A DNA stretch of 6,356 nt from Jeotgalicoccus sp036782755 (GCA_036782755.1 DAIPYL010000071.1:1-6356), one strand, 5' to 3'. Counted from the first letter of the stretch, positions 1 to 6,308 are shown. Notes: generated by a model from the sequence alone, not told the origin. Made by a program: numbers and translations.

Positions 1-77
1 CATTCCGTGCCACCGTCAGTTCTCGGTGGCGCGCTCTCATACATTCCGTGCCGCCGTGGATTTTCGAAGGCGCGCTC
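1..77. repeat. Two tandem 41-bp-period hairpin repeats, array cut by the window edge
   Basis: Copy one (1-36) and copy two (42-77) align without gaps at an offset of 41. The outer arms are nearly identical (CATTCCGTGCCRCCGT and GGCGCGCTC), while the centre is variable. Copy one folds into a 10-bp stem (6-15 with 24-33, one G-U pair) with an 8-nt loop. Copy two keeps the same fold with two mismatches in the stem. A degenerate third start may lie around 83-101 (CTTCCG..GCCA..CGTC). No T-tract follows the stems on either strand, so they are poor intrinsic terminators. An open frame on the plus strand crosses the repeat and runs into luxS, but it has no ribosome binding site and looks incidental. 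The first copy begins at base 1, so the array may extend to the left. The pattern resembles dispersed intergenic palindromic repeats; I cannot name a known family. Confidence 0.7.
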
Positions 78-89
78 AGTTTCTTCCGG

Positions 90-119
90 TTGCCATTCGT
101 CTTCAAACTGTAATAAGAT
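90..119 (+). promoter_or_regulatory. Candidate sigma-A promoter of luxS
   Basis: A TTGCCA box at 90-95 is followed, after 18 nt, by TAAGAT at 114-119. This is a moderate match to TTGACA/TATAAT. Transcription would start near 126, giving a leader of about 28 nt before the luxS start codon. The -10 choice is uncertain because TAATAA overlaps it at 111-116. No riboswitch-like leader fits in this space. Confidence 0.4.
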
Positions 120-153
120 AAACAAGAGCAAACAATTTAGGAGTGTGTCATAT

Positions 154-618
154 ATGAAAAAAATGAACGTTGAAAGTTTTAACCTGGATCACACAAAAGT
201 TGCTGCACCATATATCAGACTTGCAGGGACAAACGAAGGTCAGCACGGTGATACGATTTATAAATTCGATATCCGTTTCTGCCAGCCGAACAAAGAGCAT
301 ATGGATATGCCTGCACTTCACTCGATTGAACACTTAATGGCTGAAAACATCCGCAACCACCACGAGCGTGTTGTCGATTTAAGTCCCATGGGATGCCAGA
401 CCGGTTTTTATCTGTCTGTATTAAATGACGACGATAAAGCAGGTATTGAAGATGTTATGGAGAAAACTTTAAACGACGTGCTGGAAGCTGAAGAAGTTCC
501 TGCATGCAACGAAGTACAGTGCGGCTGGGCAGCAAGCCACAGTCTTGAGGGTGCGAAAGAAATCGCACGCAAAATGCTTGAAGGACGCAGTACATGGAGT
601 ACAGTGTTCGCTGAATAA
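154..618 (+). CDS. luxS: S-ribosylhomocysteine lyase LuxS (AI-2 synthase)
   Basis: A cytoplasmic metalloenzyme that cleaves S-ribosylhomocysteine to homocysteine and 4,5-dihydroxy-2,3-pentanedione, the precursor of autoinducer AI-2. It recycles the product of SAM-dependent methylation. The protein is 154 residues, close to the usual length of about 157. It begins with the family-typical VESF.LDHT segment and carries FDIRFCQPN (38-46). The metal site HSIEH gives His56, Glu59 and His60. Catalytic Cys81 lies in SPMGCQTG, and the third metal ligand, Cys123, in QCGWA, followed by SLEGAK. All key residues are present. The start is set by AGGAG at 139-143, ten bases before the ATG at 154. The frame stays open upstream to position 7, but the upstream codons translate the hairpin repeat and have no ribosome binding site. 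A terminator follows directly, so the gene is probably monocistronic. The partner nucleosidase (mtnN/pfs) is not in the window. Confidence 0.97.
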   Translation: MKKMNVESFNLDHTKVAAPYIRLAGTNEGQHGDTIYKFDIRFCQPNKEHMDMPALHSIEHLMAENIRNHHERVVDLSPMGCQTGFYLSVLNDDDKAGIEDVMEKTLNDVLEAEEVPACNEVQCGWAASHSLEGAKEIARKMLEGRSTWSTVFAE

Positions 619-631
619 TATTTTAAATCCG

Positions 632-657
632 GACCGCTCCTCTGAGTGGTCTTTTTT
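632..657 (+). terminator. Rho-independent terminator of luxS
   Basis: An 8-bp stem (632-639 with 644-651, GACCGCTC/GAGTGGTC, one G-U pair) closes a CTCT loop and is followed directly by six T residues (652-657). It lies 13 nt after the luxS stop codon. Confidence 0.9.
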
Positions 658-684
658 ATGCTGACAGGAGATCCTTCATTTCAA

Positions 685-713
685 TTTACATAGCTCTCTG
701 TTAGGCGTAAAAT
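685..713 (+). promoter_or_regulatory. Strong candidate sigma-A promoter for the membrane protein gene
   Basis: TTTACA at 685-690 and TAAAAT at 708-713 are separated by exactly 17 nt, and each matches the consensus at five of six positions. Transcription would start near 720, about 35 nt before the start codon at 755. Together with the luxS terminator just upstream, this indicates that the membrane protein is transcribed independently of luxS. Confidence 0.65.
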
Positions 714-754
714 GTACAGGATAATACACATAAATAAGAAAGAGGTTTTCTGTA

Positions 755-1279
755 ATGATTATGCCGGTATGGCTGATGTGGTTAATTCCACCTGTAGTTT
801 TTATGGTAATACCGTTAAAAATGTTAATCGACTGGTTTGCGATTTATCTGCCGCTCAATAAAAAATATAACCGCAAGGAAATTACCGTTAAAGCTTCATG
901 GAAAATCTGGCTGACGGATATCGGTCTCCATCTCGTCGCTGTCGGAATTATGTACGCAGCGCTGTATATCGATCCGCTGTTCAGAGGTAATCCGACATCG
1001 TTTGATGATGTTAAGGAAATCAGCAACGCAACACCAGACTGGATTGTCGCATTCTTCGAAGGTATACTTGCGAATCCTTTCAACAGCATTTACAGTATGA
1101 TTTTCGTACTCATTTTATTCGTGGTTATTATTTTAATACAATTTAAATTGACTCAGAAAATATATGCGAAATTTGGTCTAGCCGATAAGCAAGTTACTAA
1201 GTCCAGCATTATCTCAACACTGTTAATGGCACCGTGGATCATTATGATTCCGACATCATTATTCTCATCAATAATTTAA
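755..1279 (+). CDS. Uncharacterised four-helix integral membrane protein
   Basis: I do not recognise a family. The 174-residue product is strongly hydrophobic, with four likely membrane segments at about 5-31, 52-73, 111-130 and 151-171. The loop at 36-50 (NKKYNRKEITVKASWK) and the loop at 131-149 are basic and so probably cytoplasmic. The acidic loop at about 74-109 would be outside, which puts both termini outside by the positive-inside rule. The first segment holds a Pro-Pro pair plus Lys22 and Asp26, so it may be kinked or partly re-entrant. No enzymatic motif, signal peptidase site or zinc motif is visible. The start at 755 is supported by AAGAGG at 740-745; an in-frame ATG at 761 is spaced less well. 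The gene has its own promoter and ends just before a bidirectional terminator. It could be a small stress or envelope-associated protein, but nothing here establishes a role. Confidence 0.85.
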   Translation: MIMPVWLMWLIPPVVFMVIPLKMLIDWFAIYLPLNKKYNRKEITVKASWKIWLTDIGLHLVAVGIMYAALYIDPLFRGNPTSFDDVKEISNATPDWIVAFFEGILANPFNSIYSMIFVLILFVVIILIQFKLTQKIYAKFGLADKQVTKSSIISTLLMAPWIIMIPTSLFSSII

Positions 1280-1284
1280 CAGCA

Positions 1285-1318
1285 AAAAGGTTCCCGGCAT
1301 CTTCGCCGGGAACCTTTT
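1285..1318. terminator. Bidirectional terminator between convergent genes
   Basis: A perfect 14-bp stem (1285-1298 with 1305-1318, AAAAGGTTCCCGGC and its complement) with the 6-nt loop ATCTTC. The A/T flanks give a U-tract on both strands. It lies 5 nt after the membrane protein stop codon and 7 nt beyond the stop codon of the leftward hydrolase gene, so it serves both convergent transcripts. Confidence 0.93.
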
Positions 1319-1325
1319 ATATTTA

Positions 1326-3326
1326 TTAGTTAAAATCTCTCTTCACTGTCTTCTTCCACTCTTTATTGAAAACTTCTTCTCCATTGTTATAGCCAGTCAG
1401 ACGGTTTACAAGATAAAAGTTCTCGTAATCGCATGTCATCAGACTTTCAGTTTTTATTTCTGTTTTAATATCCGCATCTTCAACCACTGCCGTCCAGTCA
1501 CACTGAACTGCTGCCGATAGCGGGTCATCGTTATTTATCGTATAAATATTATGGTTTTCAGTACCGTAAGTGATGCCGAGATGAGGCAGGAATCGCTTCC
1601 CTTCATTCGAATAGTCATCGAGAATCCAATCGTTTGTCGTCAGATCGTTAATGGCATTTCTCGTACGGTATCCTTCTTCAATAATTTCTTTTTCAAGCGG
1701 TGTTGCCATCTCAGCCGAGTTGTATTTCATTTCTACCGGCGAGTAATTTTCAACATACGGCAGGTGCAGTGAGCTGTTATTTAAATCAACTGTCAGCTCC
1801 ACTTTGTCTTTCGATGCCCACATTAACGGCCAGTAGCTTGGTGCAAATGACATTTCGATGCTGTGGCCTTCAGGTACTGTATAGCCGATGACATCAAACA
1901 GAATTTCCGCATCAATATATTTATCAATCGGCAATTTTTCAGGATTTTCATGGCTGTTTACATGGTTTAAATTCAGCTGACCTTTCGTAATCAGTGTACG
2001 TTTACCGTTCGGATGAACATCCGTCAGACGCACATGCAGATTCGCCTCATCATGTGATGATTTCACTCTGACGTTCAGTTTTGCCTGACCTGCAATGCTT
2101 AACTCTTCTGCTGCATCGACTGAAATCGTCGTTGCCAGTGCGTTATCAATTGTCTGGTCCGCAGCGAGATCGCCTTCCTGGCCAAACGGACAGAATACGC
2201 CGGAATACAGTCCGTGATGCTGGTTATTTGCGAGCGCAATTTCATCGTGGAAATGGCTCAGAATATCAACGGATTCAAATTCTTCTGCATAGACATCAAT
2301 CCACTGGCCTTCTCTGTACTCATAACTCGTCGACGGTTCAACGCTGTCCTGAATATAAATATGGAACTCATCTTCGTGTTCAACCTGACTCTGGTCCTCC
2401 ACAAACCATTTCGAGAACCAGTCTGCACATTCCTGCAGATAACCGATTTGCGGTCCCGGAATCGCAAGGTCCGGAAACTCATGAGCCCACGGTCCGATAA
2501 CACCTTTTTTAGGCACATTTAAATTGTCCATTAAACGATAAACTGCATCAGTATAACCGTCAGCCCAGCCGCTCATCGTGAGAACAGGTATTTTAATATC
2601 ATTATAGTTTTCACCGATAGAACCGTGTTTCCAGAACTCATCTCTGCGCTGGTGGCTCACCCATTCTTCAACGAACGGCGGTGTGTTTTCCATTCTGTTC
2701 ATCCACATATCGTACCAGCTGTCGCCGACAAACTGCGGGAACGGCGGACGTGCATTATATGCAAACATCGTCGATGCCCACCACAACATGTCTGAAGCCA
2801 TCATGACGCCCCCGCGGTAATGTACATCGTCCGCATAACGGTCATCTGTTGAACATAATGAAATAATTGTTTTTAAAGCTTTCGGCTGGCGTGCCGCAAC
2901 CTGCAGCCCGTTAAACCCGCCCCATGATTTACCAATCATGCCGACAGAACCATTCGACCAGCTCTGATCTTCTATCCAGCTGATAATATCGATTGCATCA
3001 TCCTGCTCGGACAGGTGATATTCATCTTCGATAATTCCTTCGGAATCACCGGTACCTCTAATATCAACGCGCATAGCCGTAAAACCGTTGCCCGCGAAAT
3101 ATTTATGTCTGATTTCATCTCTTAACGCTGTAAAATCATCTTTTCTGTACGGCAGGAACTCCAACACTGTTCCTTTAGTAACCCCGAGCCCTTTCGGCTG
3201 CCAGATTTTTGCCGACAGTTTTGTCCCATCGCTCATTTCAATCCATGTATGATTCGTAATCTCGACATCATATGGCAGGTCTTCTATCTCGTTCACCTTG
3301 TTGTAATCTACATCGAATACTCCCAT
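1326..3326 (-). CDS. CocE/NonD family serine hydrolase (X-Pro dipeptidyl peptidase S15-like)
   Basis: An alpha/beta hydrolase of 666 residues that probably hydrolyses an ester or amide; the substrate cannot be told from sequence. The N-terminal S15 domain (about 20-310) carries LPYRKDD (58-64, where the tyrosine equivalent supports the oxyanion hole in CocE), DIRGTGDSEG (88-97) and the nucleophile elbow GKSWGG with Ser134. The likely triad partners are Asp256 (SGWADGYTD) and His282 (GPWAHE). The remainder is the C-terminal jelly-roll domain of the family, plus a tail ending REF-like (EEVFNKEWKKTVKRDFN), which is typical of the longer 650-680-residue subfamily. No signal peptide is present, so it is cytoplasmic. 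The start is supported by GAGGTGA (complement of 3333-3339), six bases before the ATG. The upstream terminator and the approximately 200-nt spacer separate it from the nucleoside operon, so it is probably transcribed alone. Assignments of gene name or of specificity as a cocaine esterase or glutaryl acylase would be over-reading. Confidence 0.92.
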   Translation of the reverse strand: MGVFDVDYNKVNEIEDLPYDVEITNHTWIEMSDGTKLSAKIWQPKGLGVTKGTVLEFLPYRKDDFTALRDEIRHKYFAGNGFTAMRVDIRGTGDSEGIIEDEYHLSEQDDAIDIISWIEDQSWSNGSVGMIGKSWGGFNGLQVAARQPKALKTIISLCSTDDRYADDVHYRGGVMMASDMLWWASTMFAYNARPPFPQFVGDSWYDMWMNRMENTPPFVEEWVSHQRRDEFWKHGSIGENYNDIKIPVLTMSGWADGYTDAVYRLMDNLNVPKKGVIGPWAHEFPDLAIPGPQIGYLQECADWFSKWFVEDQSQVEHEDEFHIYIQDSVEPSTSYEYREGQWIDVYAEEFESVDILSHFHDEIALANNQHHGLYSGVFCPFGQEGDLAADQTIDNALATTISVDAAEELSIAGQAKLNVRVKSSHDEANLHVRLTDVHPNGKRTLITKGQLNLNHVNSHENPEKLPIDKYIDAEILFDVIGYTVPEGHSIEMSFAPSYWPLMWASKDKVELTVDLNNSSLHLPYVENYSPVEMKYNSAEMATPLEKEIIEEGYRTRNAINDLTTNDWILDDYSNEGKRFLPHLGITYGTENHNIYTINNDDPLSAAVQCDWTAVVEDADIKTEIKTESLMTCDYENFYLVNRLTGYNNGEEVFNKEWKKTVKRDFN

Positions 3327-3358
3327 TATTTGTCACCTCATAAAAATAATTTACTTTA

Positions 3359-3389
3359 CTTATACTACACTACCCGGGGAATTTTTTAA
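3359..3389 (-). promoter_or_regulatory. Weak candidate promoter for the CocE-type gene
   Basis: On the minus strand TATAAG (complement of 3359-3364) is a good -10 box about 32 nt upstream of the start codon. The best -35 match is TTAAAA (complement of 3384-3389), with a long 19-nt spacer. A weak -35 would fit a promoter that needs an activator, but this may simply be the wrong pairing. The left copy of the TAAGGATT direct repeat overlaps the -35 position. Confidence 0.35.
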
Positions 3390-3414
3390 GGATTAACGAT
3401 TAAATCTAAGGATT
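3387..3414. repeat. Pair of TAAGGATT direct repeats spaced exactly 20 bp
   Basis: TAAGGATT occurs at 3387-3394 and 3407-3414, with start-to-start spacing of 20 bp (about two helical turns). Between and overlapping them lie the small inverted repeats TTAACGATTAA (3393-3403) and AAATC/GATTT (3402-3415). The pair sits immediately upstream of, and overlapping, the presumed -35 region of the CocE-type gene, where an operator or activator site would be expected. That role is an inference from position and phasing. The sequence is AT-rich, so chance is possible. Confidence 0.5.
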
Positions 3415-3487
3415 TGGCACTATTCCGGCACTTGTTCGGGAATGACAGCATCTCATTGCGGAGCAGCCATCGTCCATAACCAAAACA

Positions 3488-3515
3488 AACCCGGAAATCT
3501 TAAGATTCCCGGGTT
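3488..3515 (-). terminator. Terminator of the nucleoside hydrolase-ribokinase operon
   Basis: Read leftward, a 12-bp stem with one A-C mismatch (3488-3499 with 3504-3515) closes a TTAA loop. It begins with AACCCGGGAATC and is followed by the T-rich run TTTGTTTTGG. It lies 14 nt beyond the ribokinase stop codon. The U-tract is interrupted by a G, so termination may be incomplete. Confidence 0.8.
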
Positions 3516-3529
3516 CAATCAAAATATAA

Positions 3530-4414
3530 TTACTGATTCATTCTTTCCAGCACCTGATCAATTGTCGGCATCGCATTCTGCGCACCGAATTTTTCAACAC
3601 TTAATGATGCTGCAGTATTCGCAAAGTGGCAGCTTTCCTGCAGGTCTTTGCCTTGTGCAATATAGCTGACAAATGCACCATTAAAGCAGTCTCCCGCTCC
3701 TGTCGTATCGACAACGTCGGCTTTCATCGTCGGTACATCAACACGGTAAGCGTCAACTGAATAGTAACAGCCTTTGCTGCCGCTCGTGACAACAAATTTA
3801 TCGACGTGATCTTTTAAAATTTCAGGGTGTGCTGCAGCAAGCTGAGTCAGTTCAATCTGGTTCGGTGTAATATATGTACTGTGGTTAATAATATTATCCG
3901 TCAGCTTCTGTGCCGGTGCCGGGTTAACGACCAGATCAATATTATTTTCACCGCATACCTCTGCCACGTAATCGACTGTCTCCATCGGAATTTCAAGCTG
4001 CGTTACTACAACGTCACTTTCCAAAATCGCCTGACGGTGTTTATCGATTACTTCTTTTGTAACATGAGCGTTTGCGCCCGGTACAACAATAATCGTATTA
4101 TCCATCGGATTCACGGTAATCATCGCAATGCCGCTTTCAACTTCGTCAATCATTTCAATATTTTCGACGTTCACACCTTCGCTCTTCAGGCTTTCAATCA
4201 TTTCAATTCCGAATGCATCGTTCCCCACTCTGCCGATAAACGTCACATCACAGCCCAGTCTTGCTGCTGCGACTGCCTGGTTGGCCCCTTTACCGCCGCA
4301 CAGTGTCGTGAATTTTTCACCGGTCAGTGTTTCACCGATTTTAGGATGACGTTCTGCAGTAACGACTAAATCCATATTTAAACTGCCCACGATTGTTACT
4401 TTAGGCTTATTCAT
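3530..4414 (-). CDS. rbsK: Ribokinase (PfkB family)
   Basis: A cytoplasmic sugar kinase that converts D-ribose and ATP to ribose-5-phosphate. The 294-residue protein has usual ribokinase length (about 290-310). Visible family features are the N-terminal GSLNMDLV (10-17, sugar-contacting Asn13/Asp15 region), PfkB signature one GGKGANQAVAAARLG (40-54), QLEIP (139-143), NPAPA (164-168), TPNQIEL (183-189), GSKG (212-215) and signature two DTTGAGDCFNGAF (236-248), with catalytic base Asp242. The C-terminal GAQNAMPT is typical of ribokinases rather than fructokinases. The start is backed by GGAGGT (complement of 4422-4427), seven bases before the ATG. It follows the second nucleoside hydrolase by 18 nt and ends in a terminator, so it is the last gene of the operon. 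It would consume the ribose released by the two hydrolases. The specificity call is family-based plus context; a deoxyribokinase or related pentose kinase cannot be excluded. Confidence 0.93.
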   Translation of the reverse strand: MNKPKVTIVGSLNMDLVVTAERHPKIGETLTGEKFTTLCGGKGANQAVAAARLGCDVTFIGRVGNDAFGIEMIESLKSEGVNVENIEMIDEVESGIAMITVNPMDNTIIVVPGANAHVTKEVIDKHRQAILESDVVVTQLEIPMETVDYVAEVCGENNIDLVVNPAPAQKLTDNIINHSTYITPNQIELTQLAAAHPEILKDHVDKFVVTSGSKGCYYSVDAYRVDVPTMKADVVDTTGAGDCFNGAFVSYIAQGKDLQESCHFANTAASLSVEKFGAQNAMPTIDQVLERMNQ

Positions 4415-4432
4415 TTGTTATACCTCCAAAAA

Positions 4433-5371
4433 TTACTGTAAACTGCCTATTTTTTCAAGCAGTATATTTTGAAATGCTGTTAAATCAATATCGTTCAGCA
4501 GATTCACATTACGTCCTGCTTCAGGCGCTGTCTTACGCACGTCACACACAGTCATGCCGCGGTTAATGTCATCTGTACAATCTACATCCACGCTGACCTG
4601 CATTCCTTTAAAAATTTCAGGATTAGTCAGATAAATCACTGCGACAGCATCATGGATATGAACCAGTTCACTGTTAATATAAGCTGGTGAATCAAAGTAG
4701 AACTTCAGCATTTCTCCGAATGTTTTCTGAACTTCACCTTCGCTGTTAAACAATGCTTCAACCTGCCGGCGGTCAAGGCCGCTCTTATGCGTCACATCGA
4801 GACCGCACATTACAATCGGAAGTCCCGAATCAAAGACAATTTTTGCCGCTTCAGGATCGCCCCAGATATTGAATTCCGCTGTCGGTGTTCTATTGCCGAA
4901 AGTACCGCCGCCCATTAACACGATTTCTTCAATGCGATCCAAAACTTCCGGAAAAACTTTTAACAGGAGCGCAATATTCGTCAGCGGGCCGACTGGCACA
5001 AGCGTCATTTTTTCATCTGCAGGCAAATTCATAATATGGTCTCTGATGACCTGGAATGAATTTCCCGGTTCGGCCTGTTTCGGCGTTTTCGGCAGCACAG
5101 TGTTACCGAGACCTGTTTCACCGTGTACATGGCCTGCATCTTCTTTCGCTCTGGTTAACGGCCCTTCCGCACCTCTGACAACAGGTACATCCATATTTAA
5201 AAATGAACTCAGTGCAAGTGCATTATTAGTCACACGTTCTATCGTCTGGTTCCCCGCCACTGTGGAAATCCCGTGGATATTCAATGTATCTCTGCTTGCC
5301 GCAGCTGCAGCGAGTGCGATCGCATCATCGATACCCGGGTCGCAGTCAATCCATATATTTCTTTTATTCAT
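4433..5371 (-). CDS. Nucleoside hydrolase (IUNH family), second paralogue
   Basis: A calcium-dependent N-ribohydrolase that splits ribonucleosides into base and ribose. It has 312 residues, the usual length. The metal-binding signature DCDPGIDDA (9-17) gives Asp11 and Asp16. GPLTNIA (128-134) supplies the Thr131 carbonyl ligand. The segment LMGGGTFGN (152-160) and AEFNIWGDPEAA (165-176, Asn168) are present, as is HIHDAV with His240 and Asp241, the proton donor/metal ligand pair of the group I/Crithidia-type enzymes. The start is the ATG at 5369-5371. A TTG at 5387-5389 would add six residues, but GGAGGA (complement of 5379-5384) sits seven bases before the ATG and lies downstream of the TTG. 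The stop codon of the first hydrolase is one base away, so translation is likely coupled. By eye it shares roughly 40 percent identity with its neighbour. The region before the active-site His (SELVHIHD) differs from the neighbour, hinting at a different base preference. The rih subtype cannot be assigned. Confidence 0.93.
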   Translation of the reverse strand: MNKRNIWIDCDPGIDDAIALAAAAASRDTLNIHGISTVAGNQTIERVTNNALALSSFLNMDVPVVRGAEGPLTRAKEDAGHVHGETGLGNTVLPKTPKQAEPGNSFQVIRDHIMNLPADEKMTLVPVGPLTNIALLLKVFPEVLDRIEEIVLMGGGTFGNRTPTAEFNIWGDPEAAKIVFDSGLPIVMCGLDVTHKSGLDRRQVEALFNSEGEVQKTFGEMLKFYFDSPAYINSELVHIHDAVAVIYLTNPEIFKGMQVSVDVDCTDDINRGMTVCDVRKTAPEAGRNVNLLNDIDLTAFQNILLEKIGSLQ

Positions 5372-5372
5372 A

Positions 5373-6308
5373 TTACTGTCCTCCGTCAAATGAATTCAGA
5401 ATTTCTTCGAATAAAGTCCAGAATTCATCTGTATTTACACCAAGTGCGACATTCGTATTCGGCTCTCTGCCTGTTACGCTCAGCGTATCGATTACAGTCA
5501 TGCCGTATGAGTATTCACCTTTCGTCTCAACTGTAACGTTTAAGTATTCTGTTTTGAAGAGTTCCGGCTTTAACAGATACATCGTCGTACATGCATCGTG
5601 AATCGGTCCGCCGTTAAAGCCGAAATGATTTTTATAAGTTTCGCCGAAGAAGATTAATAATTCTTTTACGAATACCGCAATCTCATTATCGATTTTACTG
5701 ACACGTTCAATAATATCTTCAGTTGCGATAACCTGATGCGTCACATCAAGGCCGAACATCGTTACAGGTGCAGTGCTGTCGTAAACAACTTTCGCCGCTT
5801 CTGCATCGACAAAAATATTGAACTCAGCTGCAGGTGTCCAGTTACCGAACGTGCCGCCGCCCATTAAAACAATCTCATCAATGTTTTCAATGATTCTCGG
5901 TTCTTTAATTAAAGCCATCGCAATATTCGTTAAAGGACCTGTCGGTACAAGTGTTACCGGTTCGCTTGAGTTCATCACCTGTTCGATAATAAAATCAACC
6001 GCATGACCACTTGTAACCTGCATCTGAGGATCCGGAAGTACCGGGCCGTCCATCCCTGTTTCACCGTGAATCTCAGGAGCGATTTCGCTCTCTTTGACCA
6101 TCGGACGTCTTGCACCCTGAACCACTGGTACATCAAGTCCAAGCAGTTCGCAGATTTTTAATGTATTAATTGTATTTTTCTCAACTTCGACGTTGCCTGC
6201 AACAGTCGTAATGCCTAAAATATTTAAATCGCTGACATTTGAAGCGGCAATAATTATCGATATCGCGTCATCATGTCCGGGATCACAATCTAAAATTACA
6301 TTTCTCAT
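5373..6308 (-). CDS. Nucleoside hydrolase (IUNH family), first paralogue
   Basis: A cytoplasmic inosine-uridine preferring type nucleoside N-ribohydrolase of 311 residues. It has DCDPGHDDA (7-15, calcium ligands Asp9 and Asp14), TTVAGN (34-39), HGETG (81-85), PTGPLTNIA (122-130, Thr127), LMGGGTFGN (148-156), AEFNIF with Asn164, and GGPIHDAC with His237 and Asp238. DCDPGHDDA and the HDAC form resemble the E. coli RihA/RihB group of pyrimidine-preferring enzymes, though specificity is not proven by this. The start at 6308 is supported by GGAGTG (complement of 6317-6322), eight bases before the ATG. Its last codons (FDGGQ) contain the Shine-Dalgarno sequence of the next gene. It is the first complete gene of the leftward operon seen here. 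The operon promoter is not visible and may lie further right, possibly ahead of another gene such as a nucleoside transporter. Confidence 0.94.
   Translation of the reverse strand: MRNVILDCDPGHDDAISIIIAASNVSDLNILGITTVAGNVEVEKNTINTLKICELLGLDVPVVQGARRPMVKESEIAPEIHGETGMDGPVLPDPQMQVTSGHAVDFIIEQVMNSSEPVTLVPTGPLTNIAMALIKEPRIIENIDEIVLMGGGTFGNWTPAAEFNIFVDAEAAKVVYDSTAPVTMFGLDVTHQVIATEDIIERVSKIDNEIAVFVKELLIFFGETYKNHFGFNGGPIHDACTTMYLLKPELFKTEYLNVTVETKGEYSYGMTVIDTLSVTGREPNTNVALGVNTDEFWTLFEEILNSFDGGQ
5379..5384 (-). promoter_or_regulatory. Shine-Dalgarno sequence that decides the start of the second hydrolase
   Basis: GGAGGA on the minus strand encodes the Gly-Gly near the C-terminus of the first hydrolase and sits seven bases before the ATG of the second. 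The junction reads stop TAA, one T, then ATG. This fixes the ATG at 5371 as the start and suggests translational coupling through ribosome re-initiation. Confidence 0.85.

Noticed and set aside
6..33. Perfect hairpin as a terminator of an upstream gene
   Set aside because: Neither strand has a T-tract after the stem, and the structure is repeated in tandem, so a repeat element explains it better.
7..153. In-frame upstream extension of luxS, giving a 203-residue protein
   Set aside because: The extra 49 residues translate the hairpin repeat and leader, resemble no LuxS N-terminus and have no ribosome binding site. The AGGAG at 139-143 and the family length fix the start at 154.
619..754. Small gene, riboswitch or CRISPR-like structure in the luxS-membrane protein spacer
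   Set aside because: The spacer is accounted for by the luxS terminator and a promoter. No further conserved structure, repeats or reading frame with a ribosome binding site was seen.
2081..2500. 139-codon plus-strand open frame, and other frames antisense to the CocE-type gene
   Set aside because: It lies fully inside a well-supported gene on the other strand, gives a low-complexity unrecognisable protein and has no Shine-Dalgarno sequence. It is a shadow of the real gene.
3827..4369. 180-codon plus-strand frame antisense to the ribokinase
   Set aside because: The protein is rich in Cys, Asn and Phe in the manner of reverse-frame translation. The minus strand carries all PfkB signatures.
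5372..5389. TTG start for the second hydrolase, adding six residues
   Set aside because: It lies upstream of the best Shine-Dalgarno sequence and overlaps the first gene. The ATG at 5371 has ideal spacing and gives the family-typical N-terminus.
4869..5601. Plus-strand frames antisense to both nucleoside hydrolases, including the similar MNSAVGVLLPKVPPP and MNSAAGVQLPNVPPP starts
   Set aside because: Their likeness simply mirrors the conserved MGGGTFGN and AEFN motifs of the paralogous genes on the other strand.
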